Source of the DNA: Temnopleurus reevesii
Lineage: Eukaryota; Echinodermata; Echinoidea; Temnopleuroida; Temnopleuridae
Assembly (NCBI GenBank): GCA_036244855.1
Contig: BQKZ01000909.1
Span: 1-15,688, forward strand
Direction of reading: 5' to 3'
Length of the DNA: 15,688 nucleotides
A program made the translations under genes and the position numbers. The notes under the pieces were generated by a model. It was not told the DNA's origin. It did no database searches and saw only the letters and a program-made list of their open reading frames with translations. Shown here piece by piece: positions 9,601 to 14,688 of this stretch; the stretch's first letter is position 1; each line of letters starts with the position of its first letter.

Positions 9601-10071
9601 GGTAGCTACTATACTAGTGCTCTGGCATCATCCGGGATCCACCCTCAGACGGTCGGCATGGACCACCTGGATCGGTCGCAGAACCGCGGCAGCGCTAATC
9701 AGTCGCATTCAAGCTTGCAATCGTCCACGGAAAGCTACCGGTCTCCATTCTCCACCCCTCCACCTCCCCCTAGCTCCCGAGGCACACCTTCATCCAGTGA
9801 CTCCACCCACTCGGACAACCACGGATCGATGCGTGCCACGCCCCCTTCGCACGGCGGTCGATCCCTCCCTCCTACCATGTCCCCTCTACCCAGCTCGGTG
9901 CCCCTGCCTGCAGGGTACGGTGTGAACGGTGTGATGCCCCCGTATGGAGTGAACCAGCAGACGGGTGAACTAGGAATGCCAACGTATCTACCCAATACAG
10001 GGAACTACATGCCTGTGACGCACTCAGGCCATGGTCCTAACTACCTCATGCAGTATGGCACACCTAGATAG
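524..10071 (+). CDS. DOT1L: DOT1L-like histone H3-K79 methyltransferase, C-terminal 1272 residues, eight coding segments
   Basis: Seen: segments 524-607, 2196-2352, 3222-3365, 3973-4064, 4572-4811, 5707-5859, 6525-7788 and 8387-10071 all have GT-AG introns. Their phases match and they sum to 3819 nt with a single terminal stop. Residue numbers in this annotation count from the first codon at 524. Order: basic segment and AT-hook (1-60), KTPQY-containing helix (130-159), coiled coils (about 130-303), NLS (314-322), AF9-type motif (398-411), second NLS (628-634), motif MVTNVNQPLKISAIPSPEG (674-692), Ser/Pro-rich tail (713-1272). Known: DOT1L methylates H3K79 on nucleosomes, and its non-catalytic half recruits AF10, AF17, AF9 and ENL. 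Several short blocks match vertebrate DOT1L in the same order. The catalytic domain and the start codon lie upstream of the window. About 1240 residues follow the AT-hook, against roughly 1100 in human DOT1L as I recall it, so the full protein is probably slightly longer. The alternative, another coiled-coil nuclear protein, is unlikely given the ordered motif matches. Confidence 0.92.
608..2195 (+). other. DOT1L intron between exons a and b
   Basis: 1588 bp, AT-rich, phase 0. It holds no convincing exon. The open stretch at 1394-1639 encodes a hydrophobic composition typical of translated AT-rich DNA and has no matching splice frame. A distinct, less AT-rich block at about 1868-2045 is described separately as a possible retroelement fragment. 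Confidence 0.75.
1868..2045 (-). mobile_element. Possible 3' end of a truncated non-LTR retroelement
   Basis: On the minus strand this block runs from a GC-richer segment (revcomp of about 1950-2040) into an AT-rich tail that ends in AATAAATAAA (complement of 1871-1880). That layout is common at LINE 3' ends. No reverse-transcriptase motif is visible and no target-site duplication could be fixed. The identification is inference from structure only; it could simply be unique intron DNA. Confidence 0.25.
2196..2352 (+). CDS. DOT1L: DOT1L coding exon b (residues 29-80 plus one base): AT-hook
   Basis: 157 nt between acceptor ATAG (ending 2195) and donor ATG|GTAAAT (2352/2353). It is in phase 0 and leaves one base over. 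It begins DSSLRGRGRPKK, a classic AT-hook core (GRGRPKK at 2211-2231). A basic helix-like segment with RRARDELKKS follows, then LLHQHTVSLSQSPPEN. Human DOT1L has the same order: a GRPKK motif, a basic stretch, then LHAQTVSQ and an S-S-P segment. The first codon of the open stretch at 2205 is TTG inside the exon and is not a start. Expected role: minor-groove DNA and nucleosome binding. Confidence 0.92.
2211..2231 (+). other. AT-hook motif GRGRPKK (residues 34-40)
   Basis: The encoded GRGRPKK matches the AT-hook core (G)RGRP flanked by basic residues. This family binds the minor groove of AT-rich DNA. It sits just after the Lys-rich exon, as in vertebrate DOT1L. Confidence 0.85.
2353..3221 (+). 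other. DOT1L intron between exons b and c
   Basis: 869 bp, phase 1. The open stretch at 2518-2727 has no supporting splice sites or recognisable domain. A small inverted repeat, GGCTGGC at 3039-3045 and GCCAGCC at 3062-3068, is the only structure noticed. It is short enough to occur by chance. Confidence 0.75.
3222..3365 (+). CDS. DOT1L: DOT1L coding exon c (residues 81-129)
   Basis: 144 nt from acceptor GGCAG (ending 3221) to donor TTG|GTACGT (3365/3366), phase 1 on both sides, so it could be skipped without shifting the frame. It encodes a region starting GMLNNLNMSFNLASMVTP, then a very basic stretch (KEKSRPKSRERKPSHRQKK), and ends EASIQWLV. The basic part may extend the DNA-binding surface or act as an NLS. 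The final residues lead into the helix of the next exon. I cannot match this segment confidently to vertebrate DOT1L by eye; it is assigned by frame and position. Confidence 0.85.
3366..3972 (+). other. DOT1L intron between exons c and d
   Basis: 607 bp, phase 1. It opens with an A/ATA-rich low-complexity run at 3376-3410, then holds the diverged TA-flanked element at 3411-3568. The rest is plain AT-rich intron. Confidence 0.8.
3411..3568. mobile_element. Diverged palindromic MITE, same family as 6025-6174
   Basis: Begins TA then AGTCAAACCTGC and ends GGTTGGACTG then TA, which are degenerate inverted ends of the element at 6025-6174. Internal blocks also correspond: CTATCTATAGAGACCACCTG here against CTGTCTATAGACGCTACCTG there, and TTTCTGTCTCCCTTG against TTTCTGTTTCCCTTG. 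It has no coding capacity and is non-autonomous. The TA flanks suggest Tc1/mariner-type mobilisation (inference). It is clearly older than the other copy because its arms no longer match well. Confidence 0.7.
3973..4064 (+). CDS. DOT1L: DOT1L coding exon d (residues 129-159): KTPQY helix
   Basis: 92 nt from acceptor TTTAG (ending 3972) to donor AAA|GTAAGT (4064/4065). It completes the split Asp codon and ends in phase 0. It encodes DDYKMQLLQFLSYMKTPQY and then a charged helix ending QLEEEK. Vertebrate DOT1L has the strongly similar KIQYLQFLAYTKTPQY with a following Gln/Glu-rich helix, so this is among the best-conserved blocks in the window. It marks the start of the coiled-coil region. The open stretch that runs on to 4235 is intron read-through, and the minus-strand frame over it is a shadow. 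Confidence 0.93.
4065..4571 (+). other. DOT1L intron between exons d and e
   Basis: 507 bp, phase 0. It contains a hairpin (GTAGGGC at 4268-4274 with GCCCTAC at 4282-4288), followed at 4301-4314 by a perfect 14-bp palindrome, TGCATTTAAATGCA, and an A-run. They may be remnants of a foldback element, but no borders could be set. Confidence 0.75.
4572..4811 (+). CDS. DOT1L: DOT1L coding exon e (residues 160-239): coiled coil
   Basis: 240 nt, phase 0 both sides, acceptor ATTAG (ending 4571) and donor CTG|GTAAGG (4811/4812). It starts LYNEQLNVKRGLLEDQ and continues as a Leu/Glu/Lys-rich amphipathic helix including LQLDKLGIQAKSPSELVAK and SREIVGKHRELQEKYQSL, ending LESDNRKL. Human DOT1L has the equivalent QKLDELGVKALTYNDL, an A-QKEI-HNQQL stretch and EQDNRAL. 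In vertebrates this coiled-coil region binds the AF10/AF17 leucine zipper, which directs DOT1L to chromatin. Binding in this species is inferred from conservation. Confidence 0.93.
4866..5101. mobile_element. PIF/Harbinger-like MITE with TAA target duplications
   Basis: Ends are TCAGGGCTTGATCTTTA and, on the right, TAAAGTCGAGCCCTGA. These are inverted repeats with one mismatch in the first 12 positions. The element is flanked by TAA at 4866-4868 and TAA at 5099-5101. Internally it has repeated GGAGCC/GGGCTCC words, some inverted. A 3-bp TAA duplication is the signature of PIF/Harbinger mobilisation. It is about 230 bp without coding capacity, hence non-autonomous. Family placement is inference. 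Confidence 0.7.
5481..5583 (+). pseudogene. Decayed tandem duplicate of DOT1L exon f
   Basis: Seen: from 5481 the DNA aligns to the start of exon f (5707). There are 7 mismatches in the first 41 nt, then a 16-nt gap, then 6 mismatches in the next 32 nt. Conceptual reading gives VENRNQEVVAQLLG against VETRNQEVVTQLLG in the real exon. After a frame change at the gap it gives SESTSIAKAS against SDSASNAKAA. Five of the seven early substitutions are synonymous, suggesting the copy was once under coding constraint. The 16-nt deletion breaks the frame, the acceptor AG sits 2 nt too far upstream (5477-5478), and no matching donor is seen. It is therefore probably non-functional, although inclusion as a stop-containing exon cannot be excluded. 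The homology fades after about 5570. Confidence 0.8.
5707..5859 (+). CDS. DOT1L: DOT1L coding exon f (residues 240-290): coiled coil continues
   Basis: 153 nt, phase 0 both sides, acceptor GACAG (ending 5706) and donor CAG|GTAGGT (5859/5860). It encodes VETRNQEVVTQLLGHSGKW, a polar Asp/Ser/Asn linker, then a helix ITEQIIQEFSNQQELKRQ. The helix corresponds in position to the human DOT1L segment with ISEKQRHCLELQ that precedes VELEK. Because it is a multiple of three in phase 0, inclusion, skipping or duplication all keep the frame. A decayed copy of this exon lies about 225 bp upstream. Confidence 0.9.
5860..6524 (+). other. DOT1L intron between exons f and g
   Basis: 665 bp, phase 0. It contains the palindromic MITE at 6025-6174; the open stretch at 6072-6284 is mostly that element and is not a gene. 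It ends in a good polypyrimidine tract and TTCAG at 6520-6524. Confidence 0.8.
6025..6174. mobile_element. Palindromic TA-flanked MITE
   Basis: Terminal arms 6025-6052 and 6147-6174 are inverted repeats matching at 27 of 28 positions, starting TACAGTCAAACCTGTC. The outermost TA on each side reads as a target duplication, so the element proper is 6027-6172. A second sub-repeat of the arm (CCTGTCTATAG, CCTGTCTGCAGTGGCCAC) lies inside at 6092-6127. There is no coding capacity. TA flanks point to Tc1/mariner-type mobilisation (inference). I associate elements of this look with many marine invertebrate genomes. Confidence 0.85.
6525..7788 (+). CDS. DOT1L: DOT1L coding exon g (residues 291-712): end of coiled coil, NLSs, AF9-type motif
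   Basis: 1264 nt from acceptor TTCAG (ending 6524) to donor CAG|GTAAGG (7788/7789), entering in phase 0 and leaving one base over. It starts VQKLEFEVTALEK, the end of the coiled coil (human has a similar LELQISIVELEK). Next come the basic NLS-like TPKKKRRNK (residues 314-322) and MSPGKVALQRKLSGS (397-411), which matches human SPAKIVLRRHLS, an AF9/ENL-binding site. Then follow Ser/Ala/His-rich linkers, DSGRSSDASSSKEE, KKGRKRP (628-634) and MVTNVNQPLKISAIPSPEG (674-692). Codon at 6678 is TTG inside the exon, not a start. Overlapping frames on both strands are shadows. GC content is clearly higher than in the introns. Confidence 0.92.
6594..6620 (+). other. Nuclear localisation signal TPKKKRRNK
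   Basis: Encodes TPKKKRRNK at residues 314-322 with further basic residues on both sides (KKPEK before, SEKSRK after). This resembles a monopartite or bipartite NLS directly after the coiled coil. Function is inferred from composition. Confidence 0.6.
6846..6887 (+). other. Probable AF9/ENL-binding motif SPGKVALQRKLSGS (residues 398-411)
   Basis: The sequence aligns with SPAKIVLRRHLSQD of human DOT1L, sharing SP-K, an aliphatic residue, L, R and LS at equal spacing. In vertebrates this segment folds onto the AF9/ENL C-terminal AHD domain as a beta strand. The alternating hydrophobic pattern (V-L with a final L) is kept. Binding in this species is inferred. Confidence 0.75.
7536..7556 (+). 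other. Basic NLS-like motif KKGRKRP (residues 628-634)
   Basis: KSKKGRKRPGASS matches the human DOT1L stretch RRRGRRKRASAGTPS in position, just before the MVTNVNQPL motif. It is probably a nuclear localisation or DNA-contacting basic patch. Confidence 0.6.
7674..7730 (+). other. Conserved DOT1L short motif MVTNVNQPLKISAIPSPEG
   Basis: Residues 674-692. Human DOT1L has MVSNINQPLEITAISSPE at the matching place, after the second basic patch. Fourteen of eighteen aligned positions are identical, in a region where the flanks do not align by eye. That pattern suggests a short linear binding motif. I know of no assigned function. Confidence 0.75.
7789..8386 (+). other. DOT1L intron between exons g and h
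   Basis: 598 bp, phase 1. It begins with the splice donor directly abutted by a MITE (7790-7922), then a T-run and AT-rich sequence, and ends in a strong C/T tract with acceptor CCAG at 8383-8386. If retained, the frame continues 18 codons into the element and stops at 7845-7847. Confidence 0.85.
7790..7922. mobile_element. PIF/Harbinger-like MITE abutting a splice donor; same family as 13405-13541
   Basis: Left arm GGCCCCAATCACATCGGGCC then TGGAAGCAATTTGATTCAAC. The right arm read in reverse is TGGGATGTGATAGGGCCCC then GGAAGCAACACGATTC. These ends and the internal AACTTTTGTT / AACAACGAGTT words match the copy at 13408-13538. The best flanks are TAA at 7790-7792 and TTA at 7920-7922, an imperfect 3-bp duplication, so the borders are good to a few bases. 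It has no coding capacity. Confidence 0.75.
8387..10071 (+). CDS. DOT1L: DOT1L last coding exon h (residues 712-1272): disordered Ser/Pro/Gln-rich tail
   Basis: 1685 nt from acceptor CCAG (ending 8386) to stop TAG 10069-10071; it completes the split Gly codon. It encodes a predicted helix NISSKIDALAAFASSQLDRS (residues 737-756), a PWQMAFMNKLQS segment, the basic KEKKPEVKKS, and then PIPVKLSPKPI (883-893). Later come Ser-rich runs (GGSSSTSSSSTASSQQ), STPPPPPSSRGTPSSSDSTHS, and a Gly/Tyr/Asn/Pro-rich end closing NYLMQYGTPR. No enzymatic domain is visible. The composition fits the disordered tails of animal DOT1L proteins, which diverge quickly, so it is assigned by frame and splice continuity rather than residue matches. 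The open frame upstream of 8387 is intron. Minus-strand frames over it are shadows. Confidence 0.9.
8899..8931 (+). other. Candidate second AF9/ENL-type motif PIPVKLSPKPI (residues 883-893)
   Basis: The alternating hydrophobics I-V-L resemble the strand-forming AHD ligands of vertebrate DOT1L (for example LPVSIPLASVVLP). Identity is low and the pattern is short, so this is a hypothesis only. Confidence 0.3.
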
Positions 10072-10081
10072 AAGCATTGTG

Positions 10082-10087
10082 GTGAGT
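10082..10087 (+). promoter_or_regulatory. Possible splice donor just after the stop codon
   Basis: GTG|GTGAGT: the exon side ends at 10081 and the GTGAGT hexamer at 10082-10087 is close to donor consensus, 10 nt after the stop. If used, the 3' UTR would be spliced. No acceptor is singled out, so this could be chance. Confidence 0.3.
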
Positions 10088-10144
10088 GTACATTATAGCT
10101 CTCAAACTACGGTACCAATAAGATGAATTTAATGACACTATAAG

Positions 10145-10216
10145 CACTCGACCCCATATCCTGTTGAATGATACACAGAATCCTATGGAACAATAAACAG
10201 GACATGGGGTCGAGTG
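10145..10216. repeat. Strong hairpin: 21-bp inverted repeat, 30-nt loop
   Basis: Arms 10145-10165 and 10196-10216 pair at 20 of 21 positions, with one A-C mismatch. Outer sequence is CACTCGACCCCAT and ATGGGGTCGAGTG. TA dinucleotides lie close outside both ends, so it may be a very short foldback element. Alternatively it is an RNA structure in the 3' UTR. An AATAAA hexamer straddles the loop and the start of the second arm. Confidence 0.75.
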
Positions 10217-11165
10217 TATATATTGTTGCTACAGATAGCTTTTTGGTACTGTGTAAGTAGAATCTTTGCTTCTTACTTGGTATTAAATGCTTGGGCTGCG
10301 CCATAAAGTTTTTGCTTCTACTCAGAAAAATTAGACGAACAGATCCAAAAAAAGTTTTGAGTAAATTGGAAAATAAGAATGCCAATTTTCCAAAATTCCC
10401 AAACTTGCATGAAAATCGTTGTTCAATTATATAACTGTGATGTACATAATTTTCTTATTTGTTTTCTGATTTACTTCCAGACCAGACTTATCCTCAAAAT
10501 ATACAAGGCTTTTTCCAAAAAGCAACAAATGTGATATGAGAAATTTGTTAGATGCTTGGAAGCAAAACAAAAATAAATGAACTAATGCTTAAAGCCAGAA
10601 ACTGCAAATTTACCTGTTTCTGTATATCCTTAGTGGAAATCCCGAAGACTGCACAAATTTACCATCCAACCTTCTTAGAAAGAGCAATTATACAACATTC
10701 ATTCATTATAAGTCAATTTTCATGGTCAGATCTCTTTGAATGTAATCATATTTTTACCCCAACATAACATGGTTTTGATACAAAAAGTAATTTTTCTGGT
10801 CCCCAGATCTTCATTTGTAACAAGGTTAGATTGGATTAGTTATTTTGTCCTTTTTATTACCATGTGCATCAACAGTGCTTTTTCAACTCTTCTTGGAATG
10901 GATGTAAGATGACAAGTTTGTTGGTCTTCTCACTATTTTGTTTGAAACCAAAACTTTTTTTAAAAGCTCTGTTAATGTCAAATTCTTCGCAAACAGTCCA
11001 ATACTTGTTGATGTATGCATCTAGATATGTATCATGTAAGCATCACTCTTCCTTATTCCAACTTTTGCTACGAATATCTTTACAGAGCTCACCCCTCAAA
11101 ATGAAATGGAATCATCAGTACTATTGACAGCAATTCTCAACCTTGCCACTTGTGTGACATGCAAA

Positions 11166-11218
11166 GCACTCTGTGAGTGATGGATTCTACCACCGCATCG
11201 GTAGGGGAGACAGAGTGC
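11166..11218. repeat. Imperfect stem-loop: nested inverted repeats
   Basis: Outer arms GCACTCTGT (11166-11174) and ACAGAGTGC (11210-11218) enclose an inner pair CTACC / GGTAG. It could form a two-part stem in RNA. No known RNA family is recognised and there is no tRNA-like consensus. Confidence 0.4.
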
Positions 11219-12503
11219 AAATGATCTAGAGGGAAGTAGCCTAGTTTATGTAGAACTCACAATTAGTTAGCTGTGAAAGTAGTAGGTGAAGTATGGGATA
11301 TATCTAAATATATTGTCTATCTACTGCCATATTTGTATCCATTGAAACTCTTTATCCTGTTTATCTTCGTATCGCTTCTGAGATAAAGAGAGATGTCATT
11401 AATTTGGGAATTCCTCTCTTTTTATCATCTCTATATCGTAAATATTCAAGTTCAAGTCGAAATATTTTTAACGTGGATGAAAATTTGAAATCCAAAATTG
11501 AGGGTTAATATGGGACCTCATTGTACCTGTGAACAATAGGCCCTACAATTAGTAGGACCCCTCAGTTAATCGATAGTGTGTCATTTATAGTTTGAAATTA
11601 AAAAATTAGGCTGACGTAGATAATCTGAAATTTAAAAAAAATGATCAGGGAAAATCAGGGAATAAGGTCATCTCAAATAGTGGGACCCTGTCAACACAGA
11701 CAGTTTGATGTGTATACCGTGGTATGTGAAATTTGGTCATTAACTTAGTTTTTATTTCACTCTGGTCGACATTTCTGCATGCCCCATTCACTTGTCCATC
11801 ATTATCTTACCTGCTGTTCATGTTTTTCTGTCTGGATTTATATTGTTGAAAGTCCCATGTGTATAAAAATTTATGTTGCATCATTGATTTATTTTGTTTT
11901 GTGGCAGCAGCAGATATATAGGCTGCTTGACAAATTTGTTTAGTCTTCCAAAATGTTTTTTTTCATTATATTTTGTGAAATATTATACTTGCTGCTTTAT
12001 GATTGAAAACAAAAAGGTGAAAGGGGAAATGGAGATGGGCTTGGGAAATATTATGTAGACACGTGCCTAGGTGCTAACTTTTATAATCCATTGCACCTGT
12101 TTCCCGGGCAAACATGTTAGGATTCTGGATTGCGAATGGATTTGAATTTTTTTTCCTATAGCTCTTAATTTATAAATAAATTTTGTTTTCCAGCTGAGAT
12201 CATTGGTGCAAGGGGGTAAATCCCTTAGCGAATGAAATAGGAGAAGATTAGATTAGAACCCGGACATATGATTATGTCAACTAGACCGTTCTGAGATTTT
12301 TTTATCATTATAAGTGTTTCCATGTAGTTTCCCTTAGATTTGTCTCAATAAATCCTTGACTGTACAGTCATGGGAAACACGTTTTATACCTTCTTTTTCA
12401 ACAAAATAACTCCTCTTTTTCAGTTTCAGTTACAAATGTACGATTTATTTGGAGCACTTTGGCAATTTGTAACAGTAATCAATCTCTTTGCCCCCATCCC
12501 CTG

Positions 12504-12516
12504 CCCCCCCCCCCCC
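12504..12516. repeat. Poly-C run (13 C)
   Basis: A homopolymer of 13 C preceded by C-rich sequence from about 12491. It is a simple repeat likely to vary in length. Confidence 0.85.
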
Positions 12517-12768
12517 ATCATCTCAATTACAAATACACAACTCGTACATGGAAACAGTGTTATTAAAAGGTCGGAATTAATGGGATCCCTGATTTAAGAA
12601 GATTATTTTGTTGGTCCCAGCTAACAAGATAGATATTGAACTATTGTGTGGGGGGATCTCTATTCGGCAGTCTTTAAATAACCCTTTCTTTAGACAGCTA
12701 TTTCTCAGGAATCGTTCAAATTTGAAGATGCTGCATTGTGCGTTAACTGATAAAAAGGTGCAATGTAT

Positions 12769-12870
12769 GTCAGGGTTCCCGAAAACCTGGGAAAGCACTT
12801 TTTCTGGTAATGAAAAAGTCAAGGAATTTTATGTATGTGTCCCTCAAATCAAGGAAATTTCTGGAATTAG
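12769..12870. repeat. Possible diverged interspersed repeat
   Basis: Words such as CAGGGTTCCC, AAAACCTGGGAAAG, GTCAAGGAATTTT and TCAAGGAAATTTCTGG resemble an interspersed repeat found widely in animal genomes, built of repeated short 'lagging' AAGGAATTT words. Identification is from pattern memory only, and no borders are visible. Confidence 0.35.
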
Positions 12871-13404
12871 TATACGTCAAAATAGGGTTCAATGAGTGCA
12901 TTACTTTTACATAGTTTGCTTAGAATTAAAAAAAATTCTGCAGGGAATTTTGCTTCCTCAAATAGTTTGAATCCTGATACAAGTACAGTCTATGAGTAAA
13001 CTTCCAAACTTGTAGAGTTTTTAATTAGTACTTTGAAATCCACTGCCATAGCACCAGAGAGAAAAGAAATAGTCGACCTCAATTTACCAACACGAAGATA
13101 CACACAGTCATGCGCATACACACAAAAAATATAAACAAAATACAGCCCTGCTCCATTACTGATTTTATCACATTTTAGATGAATTGGGGGTCGATGTTCT
13201 TATATGCATATTTTATGCTTTGATTGGGACCAAGATGATTGATTTTCATACAATTATTTTCTTGTAGTGCTGATTTGAGAATTACATTTGATGTGTTTCT
13301 TCCTCATAAATCATATCTTTAAAAAAAAAACTTATTCGGTATTGTCAGTGTTTAAAACCAGAGCATCATTATCCATACCTGCCCTTGCATAATCCCTTTG
13401 CTGA

Positions 13405-13541
13405 TTATGCCCCAGTCACATAGAAGCCCGGAAGCAACACGATTTAACACGACTCTTTGTTAGGAGGCAGTAAACTGTGAACTGAACAAAGAGTCGTACG
13501 GAATCATGTTACTTCCGGGCTCCTATGTGACTGGGGCATTA
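13405..13541. mobile_element. PIF/Harbinger-like MITE with TTA target duplications
   Basis: Element 13408-13538 is flanked by TTA at 13405-13407 and 13539-13541. Ends are TGCCCCAGTCACATAGAAGC and its near-perfect inverted counterpart GCTCCTATGTGACTGGGGCA. The inverted repeat continues inward (GGAAGCAACACGATT with the inverse of AATCATGTTACTTCC) to a short central spacer, so nearly the whole 131 bp folds back. A 3-bp TTA duplication fits PIF/Harbinger. It is non-autonomous and related to the copy at 7790-7922, but with better-preserved ends. Confidence 0.85.
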
Positions 13542-14012
13542 TGCGGCATGGACATGTAGGCACAAACTGGAGTGACTTGTATAACAAATTTTTCCTGATT
13601 TCTGTAAACATGCTGCAGTTAATGGCTTCGTCATATTATATGTGTGAGTGGTATTTTGTTGTTCATCTCTGTCATCACAATTGTGTGTAATATAGTACCA
13701 GAAATACAGTAAATTGTTTGATTAAATCTTGTTATTGAAAAGCAAATCAAAGGTTCAAAATGTAATGCTGCAGATATCAGTATTACAACGAAGCTCAATT
13801 CACTGCTTGAAAATTAATAATTGAACACAATTTCATATTTTCTAATGTGTAGATGTATTTGCTTTTTGAAGTATCTTATAATAAAGTTTTATCAACCCAA
13901 AATGTAAGATTGCCAGACAACTGCTCAGGCACTCAGTGAATACCTAGTTTTAGCATAATCAACGTGCATTCTCGATTAAGCGTGGTATGCTTCGTTTAGC
14001 ACTGTAATGCGT
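13542..14012. other. AT-rich flank without a supported gene
   Basis: No reading frame, repeat or RNA gene supported on either strand. It includes the AATAAA at 13880-13885, the last hexamer I noted before the direct-repeat block. Confidence 0.6.
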
Positions 14013-14688
14013 AATGACAATTAGGAAGCAATGGAGAAATGTGGAATATAACGGCAAGAACGGTCATCGTGTTTGATTTTTGGCTCCTATGTTTGTGTTG
14101 CCAGGAAAGCGAAAGCCCAGTCGAAATTATCTCTACAACCTGAAAGATCTGTTTCGTGAAATGACAATGAAGAGGCAATAGGCGGGTTACTTATATATTC
14201 AAGTTTATGTGCGTTTAACGTAGTTACGCGATATTCCATAGGCCGGTTGATAACAATAAGACTACAATACTTGGAATCCAGTTTGCATACATTACTTGTT
14301 GCTATGTCGGGAAAGCCTTGGGCAAGCTTTCAGGTTGTCAAGAACAACCTTTGTGTTAGAGGTATGCATACAATTTGCATCTATTAGTAAACCCGCCTAT
14401 TGAAAAAGGTGATGTTACATGTAGGACAAGAATGGTCATTGCTGGTCAATTTTTGGTTGGTGTTGTTCAGTAAACGAAAGCCTAGTCCTAATTATTTCTA
14501 CAACACATTAGCTTTTTATAACCTGGAAGATCTGTTACGTGAAATGACAATGAAGAGGCGATAAAGAAACATGATATGTTAGGGCAAGAACGATCATCGT
14601 AGTTGGATGTTTTGCCTCAGGAAAGTGAAAGCCTTTTCCTAATTTTCTCTACAACACATATAATCTGAAAGATCTGTGACGTAATATT
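14013..14688. repeat. Three-unit direct repeat, unit about 147-164 bp, second unit split by a MITE
   Basis: Units start at 14013, 14160 and 14543, each with AATGACAAT followed by a purine-rich AGAGGC-like word. Shared internal words in order are GGCAAGAACGGTCATCGT (or close variants), GAAAGCC(C/T)AGTC, AATTAT.TCTACAAC and TGAAAGATCTGT.(T/A)CGT. Units 1 and 3 are about 147 bp. Unit 2 is about 164 bp once the insertion at 14179-14399 is removed. Identity between units is moderate (judged by eye), so the array is old. No coding role is seen. Confidence 0.8.
14179..14399. mobile_element. TA-flanked inverted-repeat MITE inside a direct-repeat unit
   Basis: Element 14181-14397 has ends GGCGGGTTAC and GTAAACCCGCC, inverted apart from one extra base, flanked by TA on both sides. 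Removing it joins a direct-repeat unit that is continuous in its neighbours, an independent sign of insertion. It contains a small hairpin, AGGTTGT / ACAACCT, at about 14331-14349, and a degenerate internal copy of the end (TAGGCCGGTT). Likely a Tc1/mariner-type non-autonomous element. Confidence 0.8.

Larger units (their letters stand above)
10072..13885 (+). other. Probable DOT1L 3' UTR and/or downstream flank
   Basis: AT-rich, with no gene supported on either strand. The open stretches at 10552-10767, 10864-11127, 12370-12597 and 12608-12895 (+) and 10107-10385 and 12577-12822 (-) encode low-complexity or arbitrary sequence. AATAAA hexamers on the + strand lie at 10192-10197, 10572-10577, 12175-12180, 12347-12352 and 13880-13885. 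Which one is used cannot be told from sequence, so the end of the transcript is uncertain. The hairpins, polyC run and MITE within it are listed separately. Confidence 0.5.

Noticed and set aside
9735..9995. Minus-strand Gly/Pro-rich frame and other frames overlapping exons g and h
   Set aside because: Shadows that arise because the coding exons are GC-richer; the sense frame is fixed by splice phase and DOT1L motifs.
12357..12370. Perfect 14-bp palindrome TGACTGTACAGTCA, resembling two MITE ends joined at TA
   Set aside because: The sequence diverges from the element right outside the palindrome, so a MITE junction is not supported; a palindrome this short can occur by chance.
12608..12895. 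Overlapping + and - open frames of 81-95 codons
   Set aside because: They overlap a diverged interspersed repeat and have no splice support or recognisable domain.
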